From contig CM019065.1 of NCBI GenBank assembly GCA_009667805.1, positions 154,788,101 to 154,852,100 of the forward strand: a stretch of 64,000 bases of DNA, in the 5' to 3' direction. Source of the DNA: Leptobrachium leishanense. Taxonomy: Eukaryota > Chordata > Amphibia > Anura > Megophryidae. This document shows, piece by piece, positions 11,418 to 24,315 of the stretch (position 1 is its first letter; every line of letters begins with the position of its first letter). The position numbers and the translations under genes are program-made. The notes beneath the pieces are model-generated. The model saw nothing but the letters and a program-made list of their open reading frames with translations. It was not told the DNA's origin and made no database searches.

Positions 11418-12455
11418 ATGAGATCCAAAGAGCTGTCACTATCAGTGAAGCAAGCCATCATTAGGCTGAAGAAACAAAACAAACCCATCAGAGAAATAGC
11501 AAGAACATTAGGCGTGGCCAAAACAACTGTTTGGAACATTCTCAAAAAGAAGGAACGCACCGGTGAGCTCAGCAACACCAAAAGACCCAGGAGACCACGG
11601 AAAACATCTGTGGTGGATGACCGAAGAATTCTTTCCCTGGTGAAGAAAACACCCTTCACAACAGTTGGCCAGATCAAGAACACTCTCCAGGAGGTAGGTG
11701 TATGTGTGTCAAAGTCGACAATCAAGAGAAGACTTCACCAGAGTGAATACAGAGGGTTCACCACAGGATGTAAACCATTGGTGAGTCTCAAAAACAGGAA
11801 GGCCAGATTAGAGTTTGCCAAACAAGACCCAACAAAGCCTTCACAATTCTGGAACAAGATCCTATGGACAGATGAGACCAAGATCAACTTGTACCAGAGT
11901 TATGGGAAGAGAAGAGTATGGAGAAGGAAAGGAACTGCTCATGATCCTAAGCATACCACCTCATCAGTGAAGCATGGTGGTGGTAGTGTCATGGCGTGGG
12001 CATGTATGGCTGCCAATGGAACTGGTTCTCTTGTATTTATTGATGATGTGACTGCTGACAAAAGCAGCAGGATGAATTCTGAAGTGTTTCGGGCAATATT
12101 ATCTGCTCACATTCAGCCAAATGCTGCAGAACTCATTGGACGGCGCTTCACAGTGCAGATGGACAATGACCCAAAGCATACTGCAAAAGCAACCAAAGAG
12201 TTTTTGAAGGGACAGAAGTGGAATGTTATGCAATGGCCAAGTCAATCACCTGACCTGAATCCCATTGAGCATGCATTTCACTTGCTGAAGACGAAACTGA
12301 AGGGAAAATGCCCCAAGAACAAGCAGGAACTGAAGACAGTTGCAGTAGAGGCCTGGCAGAGCATCACCAGGGATGAAACCCAGCGTCTGGTGATGTCTAT
12401 GTGTTCCAGACTTCAGGCTGTGATTGACTGCGAAGGATTTGCAACCAAGTATTAA
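11418..12455 (+). CDS. Tc1-type DDE transposase, intact
   Basis: 345 residues, the normal length for Tc1 transposases, which bind the terminal repeats and cut and paste the element at TA sites in the nucleus. The ATG at 11418 gives MRSKELSLSVKQAIIRLKKQ. The upstream in-frame ATG at 11184 lies in the terminal repeat and is rejected. The N-terminal half has a paired-like helix-turn-helix region (IREIARTLGVAKTTVWNIL) and a basic linker with an AT-hook-like KRPRRPRK. The catalytic triad is visible: D in LWTDETK, D in QMDNDPKHT, and E in DLNPIEHAF. A glycine-rich KHGGGSVMAW box sits between the first two. It ends FATKY. No stop or frameshift. Confidence 0.95.
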   Translation: MRSKELSLSVKQAIIRLKKQNKPIREIARTLGVAKTTVWNILKKKERTGELSNTKRPRRPRKTSVVDDRRILSLVKKTPFTTVGQIKNTLQEVGVCVSKSTIKRRLHQSEYRGFTTGCKPLVSLKNRKARLEFAKQDPTKPSQFWNKILWTDETKINLYQSYGKRRVWRRKGTAHDPKHTTSSVKHGGGSVMAWACMAANGTGSLVFIDDVTADKSSRMNSEVFRAILSAHIQPNAAELIGRRFTVQMDNDPKHTAKATKEFLKGQKWNVMQWPSQSPDLNPIEHAFHLLKTKLKGKCPKNKQELKTVAVEAWQSITRDETQRLVMSMCSRLQAVIDCEGFATKY

Positions 12456-12486
12456 GAAGAGAAAGTTTGATTTATGATTATTATTC

Positions 12487-12708
12487 TGTCCCATTACCTT
12501 TGGTCCCTTAACAAGTGGGAGGCACATCTGCAAACTGCTGTAAGTCCTACACCGTTCACCGGAGTTGGATGTACATACCCTCAAATTAAAGCTGACAGTC
12601 TGCAGTTAAAGCACATTGTATTTGTTTCATTCCAACTCCATTGTGGTGGTGTATAGAGCCAAAGATGTTAGAATTGTGTCGCTGTCCCAATATTTCTGGA
12701 CCTGACTG
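12487..12708 (-). repeat. right inverted terminal repeat of Tc1 family A
   Basis: Near-exact inverse of 11060-11281, including the inner repeat (tgtcccattacc at 12487). Confidence 0.9.
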
Positions 12709-12710
12709 TA

Positions 12711-13636
12711 TATATCCTTCACATAATGCTCCTTCTCACTTTGTCCTGATGCTTATCTCCGCTTCCATATTTTCACAAATAATAATTCGGTCTTCCAAAT
12801 AATACTCCAACCCTTTATAATATTTGCATCTAAATTTTAATTACAAACATAATTAAAGGTTGGAGTTTTATTTGGACGACCTAAGAGCGCCATATGAATT
12901 ATTATTTATGAAAGCTATAGGTTTGCAGGAGCAGGGTTACAGTTTGCAAGGTATATGTCAGGCACTGTGCTTCATGTGATGGGTGTTAAGTCTATAGCAA
13001 TCTGATCAGTGTTTGTTTTTCTTATCTACCAAACCCTTGTTAATGTGACAGGTTAGTGAGGAGATGGCCTCAGCAGTCAGCCCATAGGTAATCCAGCCCT
13101 GCATCCATTAGGAGCACATTAGGCAAGTGATAAAAACCTCTTAGTGAAGAAGACATTGTAGCACATCCCCAGTCCACAGCAAGCAGCCTTCTGCACCATT
13201 ACTACCCAACTACTGCAGTGCCCCATGTTACAGCTGTGTATGCAGAATGCTACTGCTTGTACCTCATGGAATATGCTTCAATACCAGATCTAGTTCCTTT
13301 AAATGCAACCTTGGGGTGGAAAAGTTTCACAAGTGCCAGATAATTTCCAGCTCTTATTTGTTACTTACTATATGAGAATTCAGTTATGTATCCTTTATTG
13401 CAATGGAAAGATGACGTTGAATGCTGTTTATATTTTGTAATTCATGGGTAATATTCCAAAAGTGGAATAACCTGCAAAAAACATCCATGGTTTCTATGGT
13501 GTTTCAAAAGATACCAGAAGAAAAAATCCAACCTCTGCTGACCTGAGAGACTGTATCTTAATATAAAATTCTCGTGATTCACAGCTCATTTGAGCAAAAC
13601 CCTTTTTGCTGTATAATACAACCATTTCACATTGTT
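12711..13636. other. intergenic; one fold-back at 12778-12912
   Basis: No gene. Around 12778-12912, aataataattcggtcttcc and ctccaacccttt are mirrored by aaaggttggag and atgaattattattt: a small fold-back MITE without a clear target duplication. Confidence 0.5.
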
Positions 13637-14074
13637 ACAGCTCCGGGAGAGGATCACAATTCAGCGCTTTTTGGCTCCGAATCGTGATCCGGCACCCATG
13701 GGGTTAAGGCTAGGCACCGTTTGGAAGGGCAGGCTGTGCCCTTCCAAACGGTGCCTGACTTTCACCGCTGGACCCCGGCGATCGGGAGGGAGAGAGGTCC
13801 GAAGGACCTCCCCCTCCCTTTCAGGCACCTCCTCCGCATTCGCGGGGGGGCCCCTGAAATAGATGTCATTGTGCCAGCGCGATGATATCTATCTCCCCCC
13901 GGGGTCCCAGAGTGCCGTGGTGACATCCAAGATGTCAGCCCGCACCGGGGGGGCAGCAATCGGCCGGAATCCCAGCTGATTGCTGCCTCATGTGCCAGGA
14001 CTCGCTCAGCGCGTCCATAGCACAGGAGGTGCACTTGGCAGGACGCGCTCAGCGCGTCCTTAGCAGCCAAGTGG
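13637..14074 (-). mobile_element. TTAA-flanked hairpin-chain element, truncated copy
   Basis: Reverse-oriented partial copy of the element at 22593-23830. It ends gccaagtgg next to TTAA (14075-14078) and contains the same chain of hairpins, for example aggcaccgtttggaaggg against its inverse at ~13710-13755 and ggacgcgctcagcgcgtcc near 14041-14059. The other end is missing. Confidence 0.7.
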
Positions 14075-14251
14075 TTAAAGTAGCTCTTTTTAGCACAAAA
14101 ATTAAACAATGTATCGAAAAGATTTTCCATACAGTTACAAGTTTTTAGAAATGCTAAAAAGTTCTGTAGTGCTCCATGAAATGTTATAATGTGCAAGGTT
14201 CCTCACCTTATCCACTGCTCTGTCTGTAAAGCGGCTCACAGTCCTTTTTGG

Positions 14252-14435
14252 CAGTGTTTCTCAACTCCTGTCCTCAAGTCTCCCTAACAGGCCAGGTTTG
14301 CCAGATGTCTGAAGCTCAGCACAGGTGATATGATTTGCTGCTCAGTGATTGCAGGATTCAGTCTGCATTTCCCCAAGGTGATCCTTAAAATCTGTCCTGT
14401 TAGGAATACTTGAGGACTGGAGATAAGAAACATTG
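14252..14435. mobile_element. palindromic MITE, cagtgtttccc family
   Basis: Begins cagtgtttctcaactcctgt and ends with the near inverse ...aagaaacattg. It shares its core with 2492-2806. Flanks ctttttgg and ctttatag match at 6 of 8 positions, which could be a worn 8-bp hAT duplication. Confidence 0.7.
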
Positions 14436-14526
14436 CTTTATAGGACACCCTTTTCTCATAAGTGACAACTATAGTTATACCTGTGCAGGAGCCAGAAACA
14501 TGAACATAATTTTGCTTTTATTTATA

Positions 14527-14606
14527 CACTATATTGCCAAAAGTATTCGCTCACCCATCCATATACGAGTCAAGGCAGGTGAGCGAATACTTTTGGCAAT
14601 ATAGTG
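14527..14606. mobile_element. 80-bp Tc1-type miniature element (two terminal repeats back to back)
   Basis: CACTATATTGCCAAAAGTAT... and its exact inverse, flanked by TA (14525-14526 and 14607-14608). Nothing but the two inverted repeats remains. A decayed end of the same kind is at 38775-38806. Confidence 0.85.
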
Positions 14607-15002
14607 TATATAGATGTTTACAGTTACAAGTTTTATAAAGCGCCAACAAGTTCCGTAGTGCTGTACAATGGGTGAGGCAGAATAATAAATATACACACAA
14701 GTTAAACCCACAGAATAGAAGGAGAGAGGAGCCTGCTCCACAGTTTAAAACCACACAATTACGAAACGAGTACTGAAAGCAACAAGAAACAAAAGAAATC
14801 ATTTGATCGCTGGTTTTTGGCAGTGACAGCTTCACATACAGAAGTGCCAGTCATTACCACCTTGTTAGCTTAATGATAGGAAGGGAATTCCACATGATAG
14901 TTTATACATTGATACAAAGTAACAACAAAAACCAGACAAAAGTAAAACAAAACAAAAAAATATATAACTCAGCCCTGTAAAAAGAAAACCTTTGCTTTAT
15001 TT

Positions 15003-15084
15003 ATTGAACCCAGGACATACTTGAAAACGAGAGAAATCTCAATGTATCCTTCCTGGTGAAATCCTTTATAAATAAATAAATAAT
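15003..15084 (+). repeat. short dispersed repeat with (AAAT)n tail
   Basis: Copy reading ttgaacccaggacatac ... ccttcctggtgaaatcc then (aaat)n. Confidence 0.75.
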
Positions 15085-15170
15085 TTATCTTACTGTCTTC
15101 TGTATGAACTAAGGTATTATTTTCTAGCAAATATTAATAAATAAAATAAAATAAATAAATAAAATGTCAA

Positions 15171-15253
15171 TGTTCTTGAACCCAGGACATACTTGAAAAC
15201 GAGAGAAATCTCAATGTATCCTTCCTGGTAAAATACTTTGCAAATAAATAAAT
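15171..15253 (+). repeat. short dispersed repeat with (AAAT)n tail
   Basis: Second tandem-oriented copy, about 85 bp after the previous one. It keeps the same core and tail. Confidence 0.75.
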
Positions 15254-16566
15254 CCCTTTTGATACAAAACTGTGGTATTTTTGTACATGAAACTGTGTGA
15301 TATGTAAGGTCTGTTGATGCAGGACATGGGACTACTACTTTGACCCTGACTGGTGGCTTGGTTCCTTTTGTGGCCATGGCTAATCCGTGTTTTCTAGTGC
15401 CTACATTCTCACACAGGGTGCCAGGTCCTTCACCAGGATTCTCTGAATAGTGATGACTGTTATCCTGTTGTTGGTGTTTGTATGTACAGACAGAAACCTT
15501 ACACCATGTGCTGCTGATAGAGAGATGGCGCCAGAGGTGAGAGATGCTTGGCTGGGATAGTGGAGAGCAGGAAGGAGTGGAAACTGCATTATCCTCTTTT
15601 AATGACTCTTATCTACAGGAGATAAAAGCCTCCACTTTGTGATAAAGACACTCAGTGACATTAGTTGCCACAGTCTGTCCCTCATTAGCCTTCACACCCA
15701 GCACCTAACAGAGTAGCAGTCCAGGGGGACCACCTCAGTTTCCTGTTTGGGTAGAAGTAGTACCGTTAGTATCAGTACCCCCCCCCCCCTTCATCCTCAC
15801 ATGGCACCATATCTACTAGTGATAGGAAGCAAGGGTGAAGGTGACACACTGGAAAAACCACCAGAGGATTAATATGGATAAGTGGATCCTTTCAGACTAC
15901 CTTCTCATATGTTTCCAAACATGACTACATCTTCATCCACAGTGCAAGGGATGGATTGGCTTATAGGGGTTATTATGCATAAAAATAGATACAATATGGT
16001 GTAAAAACACATGGAAAATCAACAGGAACAACCCACTGAATTAAATATTGGTTTCCCCCAGAAATAATTATAAAATCATAAAGGAACATTATGTCATTGT
16101 GTGGTTGTTAGTGTGTGTGAATTGTGAAGTATTACATTGGATTTCTGTTTCTTGTCTGCTTGTCATGCGACAATTTGTTACAATAATATAATATTGGCAA
16201 TGCTGCATATCTTAACACAAATATGATGGATTGTGTAATTGGCCTGACATTATTTGTGTGTGTGTTGTGTTGTGTAAAGCTCCTGAGATGTAGGATTGGT
16301 ACTTTATCAATCACCCAGGTATCACAAAAGAATTGCAAAATGTAAGTTTATTTATTTATTTTTTATTTTTTATTTTTATTTATTATTGCAAAATGTAAGT
16401 GCAATATTAAAATCTACAGTACATTGTGTGTTTGTGTGATCATTCTGCATAGTCACTAAATCCTTCCAAAAAGAGTCTCCCAAAGAACACTTGGATGTGT
16501 TTGTTTTTCTTGGTTTATTATTTACAGAAATTCAGACTTTTTAGTTATTATTTAAGGAGTGATTTA

Positions 16567-16981
16567 GGCGGGTGTCAAACTAACGCTTTTTTAACGTGCG
16601 TTTAGGCGCACTTAATCACGGCCACAGTAGCAGAAAATGACGGCAATATACGAAGTGCGGCCGCACGAAAGTGCGGCCGCGCAACGCAAGCGGCAAACGA
16701 ACGCATTTTTTCGAGAACGCAGAACCGCTAGTACTGACGTACAGAGTGCGCTGCGTCCACATAGCGGCGTGTGTGCGTGATTAGGAGACGTCAGACGCTG
16801 CTCATGTTCGGCCAACATAACGTCCAGACACCCAAAGTTTCCTGGTTTGGATCCGTAACAAATCACGCACGAAAATGCGCATCGTATGACCGTTTTCGCG
16901 CATTCCGTGAAAAAATACGTCAATGCGTTCGGATGCACTTTTTGACAGTCGCTGCAAATAATGCATTCGTTTGACCCTAAC
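16567..16981. mobile_element. Harbinger-like MITE, ggctggggtcagac family, copy 1
   Basis: Flanked by TTA (16564-16566 and 16982-16984), fitting the 3-bp TWA target of PIF/Harbinger elements. The ends ggcgggtgtcaaac and gtttgaccctaac are inverse-related, and the interior is CpG-rich (acgtacagagtgcgctgcg, aaatgcgcatcgtatgaccg) and shared with copies 2-4. Confidence 0.75.
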
Positions 16982-17065
16982 TTAATAGGCATGTTCTTTT
17001 CCTCAAATATATTAATTCTAAAGTAACCCCAACATTTCTGGTACACTTTATTGTGCAAATACTTA

Positions 17066-17247
17066 CAGGGTTATTCAGAGAGCGGTGAAAACCAGGAGAA
17101 TGACAGGAGAATGGAAAATTCTAGGTCAAAATAGCCGATTTGGAAAATGAGATGAATGGGAGAATTTTTCTGGTTTGGCTATTTTGACCTAGAATTTTCC
17201 ATTCTCCAGTCATTCTCCTGCTTTTCACCTCTCTTTGAATAACCCTG
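17066..17247. mobile_element. 182-bp Harbinger-like MITE, cagggttattca family
   Basis: CAGGGTTATTCAGAGAG at one end and CTCTTTGAATAACCCTG at the other, flanked by TTA on both sides (17063-17065 and 17248-17250). Long internal inverted repeats (attctaggtcaaaatagcc and inverse). Confidence 0.85.
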
Positions 17248-17250
17248 TTA

Positions 17251-17872
17251 GAGTATTTGTTGAAGGTACATTTTTAAGTCATATTTGTTGTAAAGATTGG
17301 TGCCAAATTGCAGCAATAGAAGTATTTAAAACGGTTAAATTTTTTCACACCAACCAATGCAGCATTTGTAAGTGCTGCGAAAATTGTACATACATAAATT
17401 AATTATATTACAAAAACAGGAGCGCACTCTCTGTGTTAGGCACCACTAAGCGCCGCCGCGAGCATCCCCTTCATGGAGTCATTGTAATATGAACATTATA
17501 ATATGACCGTATGAGGGTTAGTAACAAAGCGGATATTGTTGGGATTGAAGCATCGATAAAAAAACAACATTTCACAAAAGTAAACTTCAAAAAGCGACAG
17601 GAGAAACTTCACTGTGAAGCTTTTCCTTTCCCTTTTTGGATTTTAATTTTGGGAAACGTAGGAGTTTGTTCTCAGCGCTGTAACATTGTTGAGATTGATT
17701 GATAGATTATTGCGGTTGCCTTTATCTAGTATATCAGCAGCTGCTATGGTTGGACATTGATGGTGGTCTGCAGAGAAAAATCTGGACTCCTATGTCTTTA
17801 TATTCAAGTGACTAGATGATATACTATGAGACTGTTATGTACCGTATACAGCTTATTCCTTCCTGTAGTATA
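17251..17872. other. intergenic, nothing recognised
   Basis: No gene or repeat identified. Confidence 0.4.
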
Positions 17873-17874
17873 TA

Positions 17875-19473
<1,599 letters not shown>

Positions 19474-19591
19474 TATACCCACTGGGCCTTATATCTGTGA
19501 TGAGTGCTTACTCATGCTCCTCTACAATTTTTCATCTTTCTGTCTTTTATACTGGTTTGTTGTGTGACTTTTTTGTATTTTTCTCTAATAA

Positions 19592-20018
19592 GGCTAGGGT
19601 CAAACGAACGCATTATTCGCAGCAAGCGTCAAAAAGTGCGTCTGAACGCATTGACGTATATTTTCACGGAATGCGCGAAAACGGTCAGACGATGCGCATT
19701 TTCGTGCGTGATTTTTTACGGATCCAAACCAGGAAACTTTGGGTGTCTGGACGTTATGTTGGCCGGACTAGAGCAGCGTCTGATGTCTCCTAATCACGCA
19801 CATGCGATGCTATGCAGCCGTAGCGCACTCTGTACGTCAGTATTAGCGGTTCTGCGTTCTCGAAAAAATGCGTTTGTTTGCCGCTTGCGCTGCGCGGCCG
19901 CACTTTTGTGCGGCTGTACTTCGTATATTGCCTGTCATTGGCCGTCATTTGCTGCTACTGCGGCCGTGATTAAGTGTGCCTAAACGCACGTTAAAAATGC
20001 GTTAGTCTGACCCCAGCC
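19592..20018. mobile_element. Harbinger-like MITE, ggctggggtcagac family, copy 2
   Basis: Ends ggctagggtcaaacgaacgc and ...ctgaccccagcc. Flanks TAA and TGA, probably a mutated TAA pair. Reverse orientation relative to copy 1. Confidence 0.75.
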
Positions 20019-20539
20019 TGAATCATTATAATTTTACAATCTGCTTTGAGACCTGGATCCCACTTTGGACATCATTAACACTGCCCTGTGGCCTGTTGGG
20101 TGCCTTGTGTTTGCCATGGCATATATTGTATGTGAAGAATGTGTAAGGTTCCACGGCGACGCCGCAACAAGAATGCCAAATCCTGAATCCAACCCTGGTA
20201 GCATGTCCATGAATATGTTAATATGCCGTGTTCTATCTCAGACCTCCTGTATCAGGTGTATGTAATGAGCACTGGCTGGGTTTCTTAAAAGAACCACTGC
20301 CACGTCCAGCCAGTGCTCTGTCATTAAAGTCTTAGTGCTTACAAACTAAGGACCTACCTGTACTCGCTACAGAGCTTTGTGGCCAGCTTGCTTGAACTGC
20401 TTCTGATTGCCCGTTTACCAAACCCTTTGCCTGTACCACAACAACCCAAGATCGCCGCCAGCCTCTGACGTCTTTTGCTTCTTTCTGGATCACTCTACCT
20501 GATACTCCCCTAGACCTCCATCCACGATCCAACGTTCCT
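20019..20539. other. intergenic, nothing recognised
   Basis: No gene. The minus-strand frame over 20332-20655 runs into the satellite and is not credible. Confidence 0.4.
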
Positions 20540-21650
20540 CCTGGCGCTGCCCGCACACTGCCAGGCAGCGCCCCTCTGCAGTATATTTCAGCATATGATT
20601 CGCACACTGCCGGGCAGCGCCTCTCTGCAGTATAATTCAGCATATGAATCCGCACACTGCCAGGCAGCGCCCCTCTCCAGTATATTTCAGCATATGATTC
20701 TGCACACTGCCGGGCAGCGACTCTCTGCAGTATAATTCAGCATATGAATACACACACTGCCAGGCAGCACCTCTCTGCGGTATAATTAATGCAGCATATG
20801 AATCCCGCACACTAACGGGCTGCGCCTCTCTGCAGTATAATTAATGCAGCATAGGAATCCGCACACTGCCAGGCAGCGCCTCTCTGCAGTATAATTAATG
20901 CAGCATTTGAATCCTGCACACTGCCGGGCCGCGCCTCTCTGCAGTATAATTAATGCAGCATATGAATCCCGCACACTGCCGGGCCGCGCCTCTCTGCAGT
21001 ATAATTAATGCAGCATATGAATCCCGCACACTGCCGGGCCGCGCCTCTCTGCAGTATAATGTAGCATATGAATCCGCACACTGGCGGGCTGCGCCTCTCT
21101 GCAGTATAATTAATGTAGCATATGAATCCGCACACTGGCAGGCAGCGCCTCTCTGCAGTATAATTAATGCAGCATATGAATCCGCACACTGCGGGGAAGC
21201 GCCTCTCTGCAGTATAATTAATGTAGCATATGAATCCGCACACTGGCAGGCAGCGCCTCTCTGCAGTATAATTAATGCAGCATATCAATCTCGCACACTG
21301 CCGGGCCGCGCCTCTCTGCAGTATAATTAATGCAGCATTGAATCCGCACACTGGCGGGCTGCGCCTCTCTGCAGTATAATTAATGTAGCATATGAATCCG
21401 CACACTGCCAGGCAGCGCCTCTCTGCAGTATAATTAATGTAGCATATGAATCCGCACACTGCCAGGCAGCGCCTCTCTGTAGTATAATTAATGCAGCATA
21501 TGAATCCTGCACACTGCTGGGCCGCGCCTCTCTGCAGTATAATTAATGTACCATATGATTCCTCACACTGCCGGGCCGCACCTCTCTGCAGTATAATTAA
21601 TGCAACATATAAATCCGCACACTGCCGGGAACTTCCCAGCAGTGTGTAGA
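20540..21650. repeat. ~54-bp tandem satellite, about 20 units
   Basis: Each unit reads gcacactgccaggcagcgcc, tctctgcagtataattaatg, cagcatatgaatcc with small changes, including ctgcag in most units. Early units are shorter (~50-52 bp). Because 54 is a multiple of three, long frames with repeated INYTAERR-like words appear on the minus strand; they are artefacts. Confidence 0.95.
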
Positions 21651-21840
21651 TTCATATGCTGCATTAATTATAACTCATAAAAAACTAAAAACTAACTGAT
21701 CAAAAAATGAATCGATCCAAATCAATGAATCGATCTCCAGAGAGGTGCTGCCCGGCAGTGTGCGGATTCAAATGCTGCATTAATCATACTGCAGAGAGGC
21801 ACTTCCCAGCAGTGTGCGGATTCATATGCTGCATTGAAAC
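21620..21840. repeat. inverted units at the edge of the 54-bp satellite
   Basis: Three units here are in the opposite direction (cagtgtgcggattcatatgc then tgcattaat), separated by unrelated AT-rich bases, so the array folds back on itself. Confidence 0.8.
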
Positions 21841-22069
21841 CTATGTGTTGAAAAGCCTCGTTTCTTTAAAAAAAGTTAGGAAACCTAAAATTTCACCGCA
21901 AAAAAAATGCCTAAAAAAATCCTAAAAAATAAAGAAGTAAAGAAACTTTCATTCTATTGGTAGTAATCTACTTCCCATTCTTAAATAAGCAATAAAAAAC
22001 GAAATAACTTATAAAAAACTAAGCACCGAAATTTCTGCGGTTTCACTTTGGCACAGTTCAGCACACTAA

Positions 22070-22496
22070 GGCTGGGGTCAGACCAGCGCATTTTTAACAT
22101 GCGTTCTGGCGCACTTAATCACGGCCGCACTAGCAGCAAATGACGGGCAATGACAGCCAATATACGAAGTACGGTCGCACGAAAGTCCGGCTGCGCAACG
22201 CAAGTGGAAAATGAACACATTTTTTCGAGAACGCAGAACCGCTAGTACTGACGTACAGAGTGCGCTGCGCCCGCTAGCGGTGTGTGTGTGTGATTTGGAG
22301 ACGTCAGACCCTGCTCGTGTCCGGCCAACATAATGTCCAGACACAAAAAGTTTCCTGGTTTGGATCCGTAAAACATCACGCACGAAAATGCGCATCGTAT
22401 GACCGTTTTTCGCCTATTCCGTGAAAAAATACGTCAATGCGTTCGGACGCACTTTTTTACGTTCGCGTGTAAAAATGCTTTCCTTTGACCCTAGCC
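22070..22496. mobile_element. Harbinger-like MITE, ggctggggtcagac family, copy 3
   Basis: Best-preserved target duplication of the family: TAA at 22067-22069 and 22497-22499. Ends ggctggggtcagacc and ...tttgaccctagcc. Confidence 0.85.
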
Positions 22497-22592
22497 TAAG
22501 GCGACTCCATTTCCAAAGAGGCCTTGGCGATTTCCACCGAACTGGAGAAAAAAAACCAACAGAACTCTCCTATTCTCCTAATAGATGCTTAA

Positions 22593-23830
22593 CCACTTGA
22601 ATGCTAAGGACGCGCTCAGCGCGTCCTCAGCATTCCCGCTGGTATGCGGAGGACGCGCTGAGCGCGTCCTCGCATTGGGGTCAGCGTTCGGCCGGGTTCC
22701 GGCCGATCGCTGGCCCCTCCGGTGCGGCTGACATCCTGGATGTCAGCCCGGCATCCGGAGCAGTGGCCGCCATTATTAGGTGTCATCGCGCCCCCGCGAT
22801 GACACCTAATTCAGGCGCCCCCCCCGCATGTGCGGAGGAGGCGCCTGAAAGGGGGGGGGGAGGTCCTTCGGACCTCTCTCCCTCCCGATCGGCGGCTCAC
22901 AGGGGCTTAACCCAGGCATCATTTGGAAGGGCACAGCCTGCCCTTCCAAATGATGCCTGGCATTAACCCCTGGGGAGCTGGATCGCAAATAGGCGCTTGA
23001 AAAGCGCCGATTTGCGATCCTTCCGGGAGCTGGCCGACATCTTGGATGTCGGCCAAGCTTCGGGAACTCCCCCAGAGGACTGGCGTCATCGTGCGCAGCA
23101 CGATGACGCCAGTCCTAGCATTAACCCCTAACTGCCACGAACTGTGGAGATAGGAGTTCCAATGAACTCCCTATCTCCCGATCCGTGGCAGTTAGGGGTT
23201 AAATTTTGATATCGTTGGATCGGCCAGAGCATGGCCGTTCCAACGATACCAAACATGAAAGTAAAAAAAATTGTAAAAAAAAAAAAAAACAGAAAAATAA
23301 AAATAAAAAAAAATTAAAAAAAAAATTAAAAAAAAAAAAAATAAACACTTTTTTTTTTATTTTTTTTGGTTTTGTTAATGCAGCAATATTGTTCCCATTT
23401 CAAATTAATAATGTGAACAATGATGCTGCATTAACGATTTTTGTATGCGGTGCGTTTGTTAAAAATGGTGTCATTTTCCCCAAAAAAAAATGTAACGAGA
23501 CCCCATCTCTAATTTTAACAAGCGCACCCCATACAAAATATAACCGCAATTGCTCGCATGTTAAAATGTGGAAAAAAAACACTTTACACGCTGTAAATTA
23601 TTGAAAATACATATTTTATTGCATTTTTTGTTATAATATACAAACATGACATAACGTATACATATAATAATGACATATTATGAATCTACCGAGTCTGACG
23701 GAAAGAACGATATATAATATGTCGATGTCATATACTAAAATAAGCCTTCAAAACACGTTAAACATGATGCGCAAAACAGGTAAAAAATGACCTCAGCACA
23801 GGGGCGGGAAAAGCCTCAGCAGCGAAAGGG
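22593..23830 (+). mobile_element. TTAA-flanked element built of consecutive hairpins
   Basis: Flanked by TTAA (22589-22592 and 23831-23834), the target known for piggyBac-type transposons. The ends ccacttgaatgctaagg and, inverted, ccctttcgctgctgagg are related. No coding capacity is visible. The first ~650 bp are a string of at least ten perfect or near-perfect hairpins with almost no spacers, e.g. 22601-22633, 22779-22806, 22917-22960, 23068-23116 and 23216-23250. A poly-A/T tract (23260-23370) and AT-rich hairpins follow. The superfamily rests only on the TTAA and end pattern. Confidence 0.75.
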
Positions 23831-23863
23831 TTAAACAAAAAAAATGCATTAAATTGTGTGTAA

Positions 23864-24312
23864 GGCTGGGGTCAGACGAGCGTAGTGTTCACGTTCGTGA
23901 TTGCGCCTAAAAGTACGTCCGTGATAGCATGAAAGTAAGTCCATTGGAGCCTGACACATGAAGTACGTCCGCACTGAACTGCGGACGCACAACGGCCGCG
24001 GCAAACGGACGCAGGTTAGGCAAGAACGTAATACTGCTAGAACGGACGTGCGGAGTGCGCCACGTCCACAACGTCTGCATAGCTTTGTGTGTGAGTGATG
24101 GAGCGAGGTCAGACGGACTGCATTTATACGTCCAGCATTTTTGACGGACAGAATGTTTTTTCATTGTAATTTATTTTCCCCTCCTACATCCGTCAAAAAA
24201 TAACTTCAGTGAAAAAACGGACTGTGTGACCACTACTGCGTCATCCGTACTGACGATGTCCGTACTGCACAGACGTACAGTCTGTAGAAATCACGCTCGT
24301 CTGACCCCAGCC
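23864..24312. mobile_element. Harbinger-like MITE, variant subfamily, copy 4
   Basis: TAA at 23861-23863 and 24313-24315. Ends ggctggggtcagacgagcg and cgtctgaccccagcc. The interior (aagtacgtccg, cgtccgtactgcac) differs from copies 1-3. Confidence 0.8.
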
Positions 24313-24315
24313 TAA

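Larger units (their letters stand above)
11060..12708 (+). mobile_element. complete Tc1/mariner transposon (family A)
   Basis: 1,649-bp element bounded by TA at 11058-11059 and 12709-12710. Termini are CAGTCAGGTCCAGAAATATT and its inverse. The inverted repeats are about 222 bp each and contain an outer and an inner direct repeat (inner one ending ggtaatgggaca), the IR/DR layout known for Sleeping Beauty-type Tc1 elements. The intervening transposase frame is open. Complete ends plus an open frame suggest a young, perhaps still mobile copy. Confidence 0.95.
14607..16566. other. intergenic, short repeats only
   Basis: Two forward copies of the (AAAT)n-tailed repeat (15003-15084 and 15171-15253), a C-run near 15780 and a T/A-rich low-complexity block at 16345-16385. 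No gene recognised. Confidence 0.5.

Noticed and set aside
20540..21650. CRISPR-like array
   Set aside because: The whole 54-bp unit repeats without unique spacers, in a vertebrate-type sequence; it is a satellite. The 74-bp array at 35570-36590 was rejected for the same reason.
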